From assembly GCF_029379315.1 (NCBI RefSeq), contig NZ_JAQYWQ010000052.1:1-43907 (forward strand): 43,907 nt of DNA, given 5' to 3'. A program made the translations under genes and the position numbers. The notes under the pieces were generated by a model, which was not told the origin of the DNA, ran no database searches, and saw nothing but the letters and a program-made list of their open reading frames with translations. Source of the DNA: Nostoc sp. S13. GTDB taxonomy: Bacteria; Cyanobacteriota; Cyanobacteriia; Cyanobacteriales; Nostocaceae. Positions 1 through 7,321 of this stretch are shown here, in pieces; position 1 is the stretch's first letter, and each line of letters begins with the position of its first letter.

Positions 1-62
1 TTTGACTTTGCCACTCTTCAGATGTACGGAGCTTGTTCAAAACTCAAATAGGATTCCTATAT
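1..62. repeat. Left copy of 62-bp terminal inverted repeat (probable mobile-element edge)
   Basis: Bases 1-62 are the exact reverse complement of 43846-43907; the match ends at position 63 (a against g). The + frame from base 1 is open for 16 codons and ends in TAG at 49-51, as would the 3' tail of a transposase lying just inside an element end, but those residues are too few to assign a family. The outer 21 bases (41-61) resemble interspersed motifs at 10423-10443 and 38136-38156. The likely reading is the edge of an insertion sequence on which a contig breaks. An assembler overlap is the alternative. Confidence 0.7.
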
Positions 63-122
63 ATGCCAGTTGCGTAAGTCCTACCATTTTAGCTGTTAGA
101 TACAAATAATTGGGGATTAACT

Positions 123-503
123 ATGGAACCTATTTCTATGATTATTGCTGCTTTAGGTGCTGGTGCGATCGCAGCTACTAAGGATACCGCAGGAACAGCA
201 GTTAAAGATGCCTATCAGGGGTTGAAAACCTTGATTAAGAAGAGGTTTGAAAGTGAACCAAAAGCACAAATGGTTCTGGAAGAACACGAAACAGACCCTG
301 AAACCTATGAAGCACCACTTAAAAAGAAATTAGCTGAAGCTGGTGTTGAGAAAGATGAGGAAATTATTAAGTTAGCGCAGGAGTTGCTGAAACAGGTAAA
401 ACCTGAAGAATCGGCAGGGGGTAAGTATAATACAGTTTTTCAAGGAGAAGTGAAGGGCGCTCAGGTGGGCGATCGCAACACACAAGAAAATAAATTTGGC
501 TGA
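123..503 (+). CDS. Small putative effector with C-terminal amyloid-like motif, partner of the adjacent STAND protein
   Basis: 126 aa; ATG preceded by GGGGA. Residues 1-20 are hydrophobic and small (Ala/Gly/Ile rich), residues 21-95 are predicted helical and charged, and residues 101-125 form a short Gly/Asn/Gln motif with the core EVKGAQVGDRNTQ. The same pattern (EVKSAVVGEKN) lies at residues 14-24 of the next protein, 19 bp downstream, so the two very likely form an operon and interact through the motif. The architecture matches bacterial Bell-type (HeLo-like, predicted membrane-targeting) effectors carrying a bacterial amyloid signalling sequence. The domain assignment comes from memory of that family; the paired motif is seen directly. 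The alternative is an uncharacterised helical adaptor. Confidence 0.7.
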   Translation: MEPISMIIAALGAGAIAATKDTAGTAVKDAYQGLKTLIKKRFESEPKAQMVLEEHETDPETYEAPLKKKLAEAGVEKDEEIIKLAQELLKQVKPEESAGGKYNTVFQGEVKGAQVGDRNTQENKFG

Positions 504-522
504 CAGCCACTGGAGTATCTAG

Positions 523-3500
523 ATGGCTGAAGAGAGTTCCAATTACAATTCAAAGTTTGAAAATGAAGTAAAGAGTGCTGTAGTTGGTGAAAAAAACATT
601 ATCTACAACTACTTTTACTATAGGGAAGAAGCAAGAGTAGAACCTATTGATTCGGCGATCACTACTGATGAATATCTCCCCTGTCCTTATCGGGGGTTGT
701 TTCATTTTGGGCCCAATGATGCTGAGTTTTTCTTTGGGCGGGAAATATTTATTGAAGAACTTTATAGTGCAACTAAAACCAAGAATTTTATTCCAGTGCT
801 AGGTGCATCAGGAAGCGGTAAATCTTCGGTGGTATTAGCGGGATTAGTCCCTAAGTTACAAAAAACAGGTCATTGGCAGTTTACTCATTTTCGTCCTGGT
901 TCTGATCAAGACCCGTTTTATAGTTTGGCTGAGGCACTTGTTCCCCTTTACAGGGAAGACACAGACTCTACTGATAAAATGGCTCAAGCTAGTAAGCTGG
1001 CTAGAGATTTAAAAGACGGTACAACCCCACTTTTGCGCGTATTTAGTTCTATTCAACGTAAGCACCCTAATCATCGGCTGTTACTGATTGCTGACCAATT
1101 TGAAGAAATTTACACACTCTGTAACAATCAACAAATTCGCCGTCAGTTTCTTGATTGTTTATTAGCCAGTTTAGAAACTCCTGCTTCTGTGTCTTCATCG
1201 GCTACGGTGTTGGTGACAACGATGCGGGCAGATTTTTTGGGAAATGCTCTCTCCTATCGTCCCTTTGCTGATATCTTGCAAAATGCTGATGTGAAACTGG
1301 GGCCGATGAATCGGGAGGAACTAACACAAGTCATTGAAAAACCTGCCCAAAAATTAGGGGTGACATTTGCAGACGGACTGGTAAAACGCATTTTGAATGA
1401 TGTGGAAAACCAACCGGGAAATTTACCTTTGCTAGAGTTTGCTTTGACAGAGTTGTGGAACAAGCGATCGGGTAAACAATTAACTCACAAAATCTATGAA
1501 GAAATTGGTCAAGTAGAAGGTGCGTTAGCTCGCCATGCTGATGAGAAATATGGCAACTTGACAGATGAAGAGAAAGAAAAAGTCCGGCGGATTTTTATTC
1601 AATTGGTGCGTCCGGGTGAGGGAGCAGAGGATACCAGACGCATAGCGATGAAAGCGGAATTGGGGGAGCAAAGCTGGTCTTTGGTAAAAAAATTAGCTGA
1701 TGCTCGGTTGGTGGTGACAAGTCGTAATCTTAGCAGTCAAGAAACAGTAGAAGTAGTCCATGAAGCTCTGATTCGCAATTGGGGAGAACTTCGAGAATGG
1801 ATGAATACAAACCGTGTTTTCAGAGCTTGGCAAGAGCGACTGCGTTCAGCAAAGGGAGAATGGGAAGCAACAAATAAAGATTCGGGGTCATTGTTGCGGG
1901 GTGCAGTATTAGCAGTAGCAGAAGAACAACTCAAGAAACGCCCAGAAGACTTAATTGATGAAAAAGAATTTATTGAGCAGAGTATTAAAGAAGGAAATCG
2001 CCTTAAACAAGTCGAAGCAGCCCGCAGGAAGCGCGAAATCAGAACCGCCTGGGGGATTGCGGCGGGTTCAGTGGTGGCGGTGGTAATTAGCAGTGGATTG
2101 GGTTTGACGGCATGGAATCAGAAGAAACAGAAGAAACAATCGGAACTCAATCTAGCTAAATCTCTTGGTACATCTTCCTTGTCTCAATTTAATGGACATC
2201 AAGAATTGGAGGCTTTTGTAACAGCAATCAAGGGGGGAAAAATCTTCCAACAACAAAATACAAGCAATCCAGAGGTGATGACAGTGTTACAGGAAAGCCT
2301 CTATGGCTTGGGTGAGCGCAATCGCTTGATCAATGAAGGTGACGTGAAAAGCGTAGCCTTCAGCCTTGACGGTGAGATACTTGCCTCGGTAAGTGCAGGT
2401 CAGGGCGGAACTGTCAAACTCTGGAATCTTGAAGGAAAGGAACTGCAAACTCTCCTTGCTCATCAGTCTAAGGTTCGTACAGTTGCTTTTAGCCCTAACC
2501 GTGACAATCAGATACTCGCCTCTGCTGGTGATGACGGAACTGTCAAACTTTGGAAGCGAAACAGCACGGGTCAATTTGAAACTCAACCTAACCAAACTCT
2601 AAATGGACATAAAGCTGGGGTGAACAGCGTAGTCTTCAGTCGTGACAATCAGATACTCGCCTCTGCTGGTGATGACGGAACTGTCAAACTTTGGAAGCGA
2701 AACAGCACGGGTCAATTTGAAACTCAACCTAACCAAACTCTAAATGGACATAAAGCTGGGGTGAACAGCGTAGTCTTCAGTCGTGACAATCAGATACTCG
2801 CCTCTGCTGGTGATGACGGAACTGTCAAACTTTGGAAGCGAAACAGCACGGGTCAATTTGAAACTCAACCTAACCAAACCCTAATAAGTAAGGATAATGT
2901 AAATTTTACGAGTATCGCATTCAGCCTTGACGGTAAGATGCTCGCCTCTGCTGGTAATGACAATAATTATAGCAGCGGCTTTGTCTACCTCTGGAAGCGG
3001 AACAGCATAGGTCAATTTGAAACTCAAGGTGCTCTTCAAGGGGATACAGGTGAAATTTTGAGCGTCGCTTTCAGCCCCGATGGTAAAACCATTGCCACTG
3101 GTAATGAATCACAAACCGTCACCCTCTGGAAGCGGGACAGCACAGGTCAATTTGAAACTCAACCCTATCAAACTCTTAGCGGGCATGCAGGTTGGGTTTG
3201 GAGCGTTGCCTTTAGCCCTGACAATCAGATACTCGCCTCTGCTGGGGACAGAAGCATCAAACTCTGGAATCTTAAAGGAAAGGAACAACTGTCAACCTTC
3301 AATGGGCATAGAAATTGGGTCTGGAGCGTTGCCTTTAGCCCTGACAATCAGATACTCGCCTTTGCTGGTGATGACACAACCATCAAACTCTGGAATCTTG
3401 AAGGAAAGGAACTGCAAACTCTCCCTGGTCATCAGTCTACGGTTCGTACAGTTGCTTTTAGCCCTAACCGTGACAATCAGATACTCGCCTCTGCTGGTGA

Positions 3501-4371
3501 TGACGGAACCATCAAACTCTGGAAGCGAAACAGCATGGGTCAATTTGGAACTGAACCCGATCAAACCCTAGATGGAGATCAAGCTGGGGTCTGGAGCGTA
3601 GTCTTTAGTCCTGACCGTGACAATCAGATACTCGCCTCTATTGGTCATTACGGAACCATCAAACTTTGGAAGCGAAACAGCACGGGTCAATTTGGAACTC
3701 AACCCGATCAAATCCTAAGACATCAAGCTACGGAGGGCATCGTCGCCTTCAGCAGTGACAATCAGATACTCGCTTCTACTGGTGATCACGGAACCATCAA
3801 ACTCTGGAAGCGAAACAGCACGGGTCAATTTGAAACTCAACCTGATCAAATCCTAATATCTCAAGCTGGAGGGGGCAGCGTAGCCTTCAGCCCCGACAGT
3901 AAAACTATTGCCACTGCTAATGCGGATACAAGCATCACACTCTGGAAGCGGAACAATACGGGTCAATTTAACACTCAACCTGACCAAACTCTTAGAGGAC
4001 ATACAAAATGGGTGACCAGCCTAGCCTTCAGCCCTGACGGTGAGATGCTCGCCTCGGCAAGTCAGGACAGAACTGTCAAACTTTGGAACCTAAAAGGAGA
4101 GGAACTGCTAACCCTTTATAACCCCTTTTATGGGGACGTTCAGGATTGGCTCAGGAGCGTTGCTTTCAGTCCTGACGGCAAGAAAATTGCTGCTGGTGGC
4201 AGTAGCAGTCAAAATATGAATGTGATTATGTGGAGAAATTTAGATGATCTACAGCTAAATAAGCTAATAGTGAGTGCTTGTAATGGAGTGCGGGATTATC
4301 TCCGGTACAGTAAAGATATAAAAGAAGAGAACGATAGGCATCTGTGCGACGGTCTTGGTAGTGACAAATAA
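523..4371 (+). CDS. nSTAND NTPase-WD40 protein with N-terminal amyloid-like motif
   Basis: 1282 aa; ATG with GGAG upstream. Order of parts: amyloid-like motif (about 8-31); STAND NTPase with Walker A GASGSGKSS (94-102) and Walker B LLLIADQFEE (186-195); a winged-helix/arm region; a single hydrophobic helix (about 509-531); then 14 WD40 blades (about 600-1245), enough for two seven-bladed propellers; and a short Cys-containing tail. STAND ATPases of this type are ligand-triggered, oligomerising switches. The motif shared with the preceding small protein suggests that the oligomer templates that effector. Blades 2-4 include 141-bp exact tandem copies and many blades carry a KRNSTGQFETQ-type insert, so they are longer (47 aa) than ordinary WD40 units. 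The trigger is unknown. Confidence 0.85.
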   Translation: MAEESSNYNSKFENEVKSAVVGEKNIIYNYFYYREEARVEPIDSAITTDEYLPCPYRGLFHFGPNDAEFFFGREIFIEELYSATKTKNFIPVLGASGSGKSSVVLAGLVPKLQKTGHWQFTHFRPGSDQDPFYSLAEALVPLYREDTDSTDKMAQASKLARDLKDGTTPLLRVFSSIQRKHPNHRLLLIADQFEEIYTLCNNQQIRRQFLDCLLASLETPASVSSSATVLVTTMRADFLGNALSYRPFADILQNADVKLGPMNREELTQVIEKPAQKLGVTFADGLVKRILNDVENQPGNLPLLEFALTELWNKRSGKQLTHKIYEEIGQVEGALARHADEKYGNLTDEEKEKVRRIFIQLVRPGEGAEDTRRIAMKAELGEQSWSLVKKLADARLVVTSRNLSSQETVEVVHEALIRNWGELREWMNTNRVFRAWQERLRSAKGEWEATNKDSGSLLRGAVLAVAEEQLKKRPEDLIDEKEFIEQSIKEGNRLKQVEAARRKREIRTAWGIAAGSVVAVVISSGLGLTAWNQKKQKKQSELNLAKSLGTSSLSQFNGHQELEAFVTAIKGGKIFQQQNTSNPEVMTVLQESLYGLGERNRLINEGDVKSVAFSLDGEILASVSAGQGGTVKLWNLEGKELQTLLAHQSKVRTVAFSPNRDNQILASAGDDGTVKLWKRNSTGQFETQPNQTLNGHKAGVNSVVFSRDNQILASAGDDGTVKLWKRNSTGQFETQPNQTLNGHKAGVNSVVFSRDNQILASAGDDGTVKLWKRNSTGQFETQPNQTLISKDNVNFTSIAFSLDGKMLASAGNDNNYSSGFVYLWKRNSIGQFETQGALQGDTGEILSVAFSPDGKTIATGNESQTVTLWKRDSTGQFETQPYQTLSGHAGWVWSVAFSPDNQILASAGDRSIKLWNLKGKEQLSTFNGHRNWVWSVAFSPDNQILAFAGDDTTIKLWNLEGKELQTLPGHQSTVRTVAFSPNRDNQILASAGDDGTIKLWKRNSMGQFGTEPDQTLDGDQAGVWSVVFSPDRDNQILASIGHYGTIKLWKRNSTGQFGTQPDQILRHQATEGIVAFSSDNQILASTGDHGTIKLWKRNSTGQFETQPDQILISQAGGGSVAFSPDSKTIATANADTSITLWKRNNTGQFNTQPDQTLRGHTKWVTSLAFSPDGEMLASASQDRTVKLWNLKGEELLTLYNPFYGDVQDWLRSVAFSPDGKKIAAGGSSSQNMNVIMWRNLDDLQLNKLIVSACNGVRDYLRYSKDIKEENDRHLCDGLGSDK
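2500..2879 (+). repeat. Exact 141-bp tandem repeat inside WD40 region (2.7 copies)
   Basis: Units at 2500-2640 and 2641-2781 are identical, and a third copy stays identical until about 2879. The period is 47 codons, one WD40 blade with its insert. Zero synonymous divergence between copies points to very recent duplication or gene conversion. A short-read assembly collapse or expansion here would change the blade number. Confidence 0.95.
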
Positions 4372-4389
4372 GTGGGTATGCAAAATTAT

Positions 4390-4450
4390 TTATGTCATTG
4401 CGAGCGAAATGAAATGTAGCGAAGCAATCGCCAAGTCCTTGTGATTGCGT
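4390..4450. repeat. Dispersed GTCATTGCGAGCG-type repeat
   Basis: Just after the STAND gene lies a segment beginning tgtcattgcgagcgaaatg and continuing gtagcgaagcaatcgcc. This resembles dispersed palindromic repeats seen in many bacterial genomes, here in a degenerate copy. It has no coding potential and could help end the upstream transcript. Confidence 0.5.
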
Positions 4451-4503
4451 CCGCTTCATTTACTCTGTATTTAACTTCTCAGGCGTTAGCGTAGCTTACC
4501 GTA

Positions 4504-4745
4504 GCTATCGCACTTTGAGAAGCTTCAGGAGCGATCGCACTTTCGGGAAAGTTCACAGGCGATTGGTATACTGAGAACAACTTTTAGAAAGGGCGATCGC
4601 ATTTTGGCGACACTTCACAGGCGATCGCATTTTGGAGAAACTTCGAGAGCGCTCGTACTTTGAGGAAACTTCACGGGCGATAGCGTTGATCGAGGAAAAG
4701 TGCGATTGGTATACTGAGAACAACTTCTAGAAAAGGCGATCGCCA
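4504..4745. repeat. HIP1-bearing intergenic repeat array
   Basis: The 4372-4825 spacer holds no gene. From about 4504 it consists of degenerate units of roughly 26-30 bases, each opening with GCGATCGC or a variant and followed by a(c/t)ttt(t)ggaga, then aacttcacag. A longer unit starting gcgattggtatactgagaac occurs twice, at 4558 and 4702, exactly 144 bp apart. Further units appear at 5601-5668 and 6207-6231. This is an expanding interspersed repeat rather than a CRISPR array: the units vary and there are no unique spacers. Confidence 0.75.
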
Positions 4746-4825
4746 TCATGATGTTGTGGCTATTATTCATATCCGCCACGGAATAAGTATTGACTTTACT
4801 AAATTATTAGATGTAGGTAGTCAAA

Positions 4826-5068
4826 ATGAGTGCAGAACAAGAGTTATTAACTAAATGGCGTTCTCTTCCACAAGACAAACAGGAAGAAGTTTTAGATTTT
4901 GTCGAATTTATTCGCTTGAAAACCTCTGCAAACAAAACTCCTTTGGGAGAACGTTTACGCCAAATTCGCTCTAGGATAGTTGCTTCTGGTGAACCTTTAT
5001 TAAGTCGAGATGAAATAGAAAAAGAAATTGCTAGTCGTCGCGGGGGATTACAAGAAACTGACGCATGA
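4826..5068 (+). CDS. DUF2281-like antitoxin of a PIN-toxin pair
   Basis: 80 aa. The N-terminal half (EELLDFVEFI-like, here QEEVLDFVEFIRLK) is the helical signature of the small DUF2281 proteins that precede VapC-like PIN toxins in cyanobacteria; the C-terminal half is a charged toxin-binding-type tail. The stop codon TGA overlaps the ATG of the following PIN gene (5065) by four bases, so the pair is translationally coupled. The antitoxin reads intact although its toxin partner carries a premature stop. Confidence 0.75.
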   Translation: MSAEQELLTKWRSLPQDKQEEVLDFVEFIRLKTSANKTPLGERLRQIRSRIVASGEPLLSRDEIEKEIASRRGGLQETDA

Positions 5069-5469
5069 AAATCACTTTTATTGATTCTGGAGTACTGGTA
5101 ACTGCGGCGCGTGGTGTGGAAGAAGATTCAGAGAAAGCTTTGAAAATTTTAGCAGATTCAAACCGTGAATTTGCTTCGAGCAAATTTATCAAAATGGAGG
5201 TAATACCTAAAGCAATTTACAATCGAAAAACAGCAGAAGCGGAATTTTACGAATCATTCTTTAGTGCGGTCACTTACTAGAATAACGATATAGAAAAAGT
5301 AATACAAGATGCTTATCACATTGCTTGTCAGTATGGTTTAGCAGCTATGGACGCGCTTCATGTAGCTGCGGCGTTGTCAGTTGGTGCAGAGGAATTTATG
5401 ACAACTGAGAAAAAAACAAAGCCTATGTTTAGAGTATCTAGTATTAATGTGGTGTCTATTTTTGATTAA
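5065..5469 (+). pseudogene. PIN-domain (VapC-like) toxin interrupted by an amber stop
   Basis: The frame starts with MKITFIDSGVLVTAARG (conserved first PIN aspartate), runs 71 codons to TAG at 5278-5280, and then continues in the same frame for 62 codons to TAA at 5467-5469. The second half contains MDALHVAAALSVGAEEF, the classic PIN C-terminal block with a conserved aspartate. No frameshift is needed: one codon change (for example TGG to TAG) splits an otherwise normal toxin of about 134 aa. Without suppression the product lacks part of the active site and is probably inactive. A sequencing error is the main alternative. Confidence 0.85.
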
Positions 5470-5828
5470 TTTTTTATTGTCGATATTCTAGAGTGATGTC
5501 TAAAGGATAAACCGGAATGTAGAATATTAAATTAACAAAGCCTGTAGGCAAAAATAAAGTAGTGGCGGGGAAAAGGGGCAGGGAGACAAAAGATTTTAGC
5601 CTTCGTACTTTTGGGAAACGTTAAAGGCGCTCGCGTTTTGGGGAAACTTTACAGGCGATCGCGTTTTGTTGGACTACTTGATTTCGATGGGATAGCTCGT
5701 ATCTTTTTGCTACATCTGTCATACTTGCATGAACGTGACCAAAGAGCGATCGCCGTTTGACTCGTTATATAACTATATTTATAGCTATTCTAAAAACAGA
5801 TGACCCGATATCGTGATCTGGGTTGCGA
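5470..5828. other. Gene-free spacer with HIP1-type repeat units
   Basis: No credible coding frame was found. Positions 5601-5668 hold two to three more units of the gcgatcgc / ttttggggaaactttacag repeat seen at 4504-4745, and another HIP1 site lies near 5745. The stretch separates two decayed toxin-antitoxin loci. Confidence 0.6.
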
Positions 5829-6204
5829 ATGCTAAACATTTCTCTGCCAGACTAGGTTCAATCGTTTGTCGAGGAGCAAGCAAAAGCAGAAGGCGTTGAC
5901 TCGCCGCATGAGTATATCTATCAATTGATTTTGCGGGAACAGGCGCGGGTTGCCCAGCAATAACGGGTTGAGGCGCTGCTACTAGAGGGGTTAGACAGCA
6001 AAGAAGCAATTGTTGCAACGGATGATTGGTGGGAACAGAAGCATACTCAGCTAGTTGAACAATTTTGGCAGCCAACAAAAGTGGGCCGTGAAGCACTACC
6101 GGAAGTACCTGATTTTTTACATTGTACGGGAGGATGCCATTCAAGTTGTGCGAATCCTATACGCAACACAAGATATCAGCAGCATTTTGGATAGTGAGGG
6201 ATAA
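5829..6204 (+). pseudogene. parDE toxin-antitoxin remnant
   Basis: From ATG 5829 the frame reads MLNISLPD, then TAG (5853-5855), then VQSFVEEQAKAEGVDSPHEY and LILREQARVAQQ, then TAA (5961-5963), then RVEALLLEGLDSKEA and WWEQKHTQLVEQF. This is a CopG/ParD-type antitoxin with two in-frame stops. Near 6085 the frame of a ParE/RelE toxin tail takes over (AVKHYRKYLIFYIVRED, then VVRILYATQDISSIL) and ends at TAA 6202-6204. The toxin's first 50 or so codons are missing, so a deletion joined the antitoxin's end to the toxin's C-terminus. Neither product can be functional. An opposite-strand frame here is a shadow. Confidence 0.8.
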
Positions 6205-6310
6205 GGGGCGATCGCACTTTGGGGAAGTTTTCCTAAATTGAGAATTGCTGATATTGGGATAAATCCATCCTGTCCTCTGCCTTTGTTGTTAATCAAGTGC
6301 CCAAAAACAA

Positions 6311-6350
6311 GATCCCCCTAGTCGTCTTTATTAATCGAGCTAGGGGGATC
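6311..6350. terminator. Strong hairpin in the 6205-6569 spacer
   Basis: Arms gatccccctag (6311-6321) and ctagggggatc (6340-6350) are perfectly complementary with an 18-base loop. On the minus strand the stem is followed by a T-rich run (ttgttttt), so it is terminator-like in that direction, though no minus-strand gene lies directly upstream. The rest of the spacer shows nothing recognisable beyond one HIP1 unit at 6207-6231. Confidence 0.45.
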
Positions 6351-6569
6351 ACATATGTAGTAGTCTATAATTGATTCGGTATAGTTGCTCACGACTCGAT
6401 TCTATAGCCTAGATTTCAGTTTGAGTAGTCTTACCATTAGAATTTATAGTATTTTTACACCTTCTTAATCAATGCTTCATCCCTGTTCTTCCTTAGAGAA
6501 GCGGTATATGTAAGTATGGCAGTACGCAATCTGCGGAAACTGTCATTTTTGTGGATCTCTGTAAAAAAT

Positions 6570-7133
6570 ATGAAACTTAAGATTGTTGCTACCGTCGCCC
6601 TGTTAGCTTGTTTCGGGTTTGCAGAGCAGGCTTTTGCTTTAAATCAGCTAGATTTGGATCAGTTGAAGTCCACAAGTACCTGTCCCCGGTGTAATTTGAG
6701 TGGTGCTGACCTAACTCAACTGAACTTAACTGGAGCAAATTTGCGAGGGGCTGACTTAAGTAGCGCCACATTATCTCAAACTAATCTCACGAATGCCGAT
6801 CTCACCGGTGCAAATTTAGAAGGTGCGATTCTGAATTCGGCGAATCTCAGTGGTGCTTCCTTAACAGGAGCAAATTTGAAATCAGCATCCCTCGAAAATG
6901 CCGATCTATCTTATGCCGGTTTCATCAGTGCCAATTTAGAAGCAGCAAACTTAAAAGATGCTAAATTGCAGTTTACCAATTTTCGGGGGGCAAACTTCCG
7001 ACTAACAACTCTGGCTAATGGTGTAGTAACCTCCAACAAAGCTTATGACTGGTCGTTAGAGCGTCAAAATCTGAGAGAATGTAACGAGTTTAAACCCGAA
7101 AATACCCGAGGCACAACCTGCTATTCAAAATAA
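6570..7133 (+). CDS. Secreted pentapeptide-repeat protein
   Basis: 187 aa from ATG 6570. The frame is open from 6516, but the first 18 codons precede a clear signal peptide (MKLKIVATVALLACFGFAEQ, cleavage near AFA), so the later start is preferred. Then come a Cys motif (CPRCNLSGADL) and about 18 pentapeptide repeats of the A(D/N)L(S/T/x)x type that would fold as a right-handed quadrilateral beta-helix, and a short non-repeat tail with two cysteines. It is probably exported to the periplasm. Function is unknown; many cyanobacterial genomes carry similar proteins with a CPxC start. It stands alone, with a decayed toxin-antitoxin locus upstream and a heptamer array directly downstream. Confidence 0.8.
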   Translation: MKLKIVATVALLACFGFAEQAFALNQLDLDQLKSTSTCPRCNLSGADLTQLNLTGANLRGADLSSATLSQTNLTNADLTGANLEGAILNSANLSGASLTGANLKSASLENADLSYAGFISANLEAANLKDAKLQFTNFRGANFRLTTLANGVVTSNKAYDWSLERQNLRECNEFKPENTRGTTCYSK

Positions 7134-7134
7134 A

Positions 7135-7202
7135 TGGGGCATTGGGCATTGGGCATTGGGCATTGGGCATGGGGCATGGGGCATGGGGCATGGGGCATTG
7201 GT
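7135..7202 (+). repeat. Heptamer tandem repeat (TGGGCAT/GGGGCAT)
   Basis: Nine to ten copies of a 7-base unit, first TGGGCAT and then the variant GGGGCAT. This is the short tandemly repeated repetitive class of heterocystous cyanobacteria. Because the unit is 7 bases the reading frame cycles, and the array happens to be open in frame with the downstream amidohydrolase, giving a spurious N-terminal extension. The same unit is repeated at 33072-33184. Confidence 0.95.
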
Positions 7203-7321
7203 TATTAATTCATCTCCCTCATCCTTTCCTACCCTCTGCACGTCTGGTTGTATGGCAAAGAGCATTTTGTTTGTTAACATTTCTTTATCATGGGAAAAAA
7301 GCCTATAGATTAATTAAATCG

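Noticed and set aside
2287..2595. Minus-strand open frames inside WD40 genes (also 3292-3564, 29202-29579, 29604-29957, 29988-30503)
   Set aside because: They mirror the WD40 repeat period, share the same repeated peptides and have no ribosome sites; they are shadows of the repeats.
4504..4745. Possible CRISPR array in the HIP1-rich spacer
   Set aside because: Units are degenerate and contiguous, without uniform repeats or unique spacers, and no cas genes are present.
5278..5280. Stop-codon recoding as an explanation for the in-frame stops at 5278, 5853, 5961, 40139 and 43126
   Set aside because: Both TAG and TAA are involved, the genes are accessory, and two of the loci carry additional deletions or truncations; ordinary pseudogene decay explains them better.
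5785..6144. 119-codon minus-strand frame
   Set aside because: The + strand over the same bases reads as ParD and ParE remnants; the minus frame has no recognisable features.
7142..7321. N-terminal extension of the amidohydrolase
   Set aside because: It is translation of the heptamer array and of non-conserved sequence; the family N-terminus begins at 7322.
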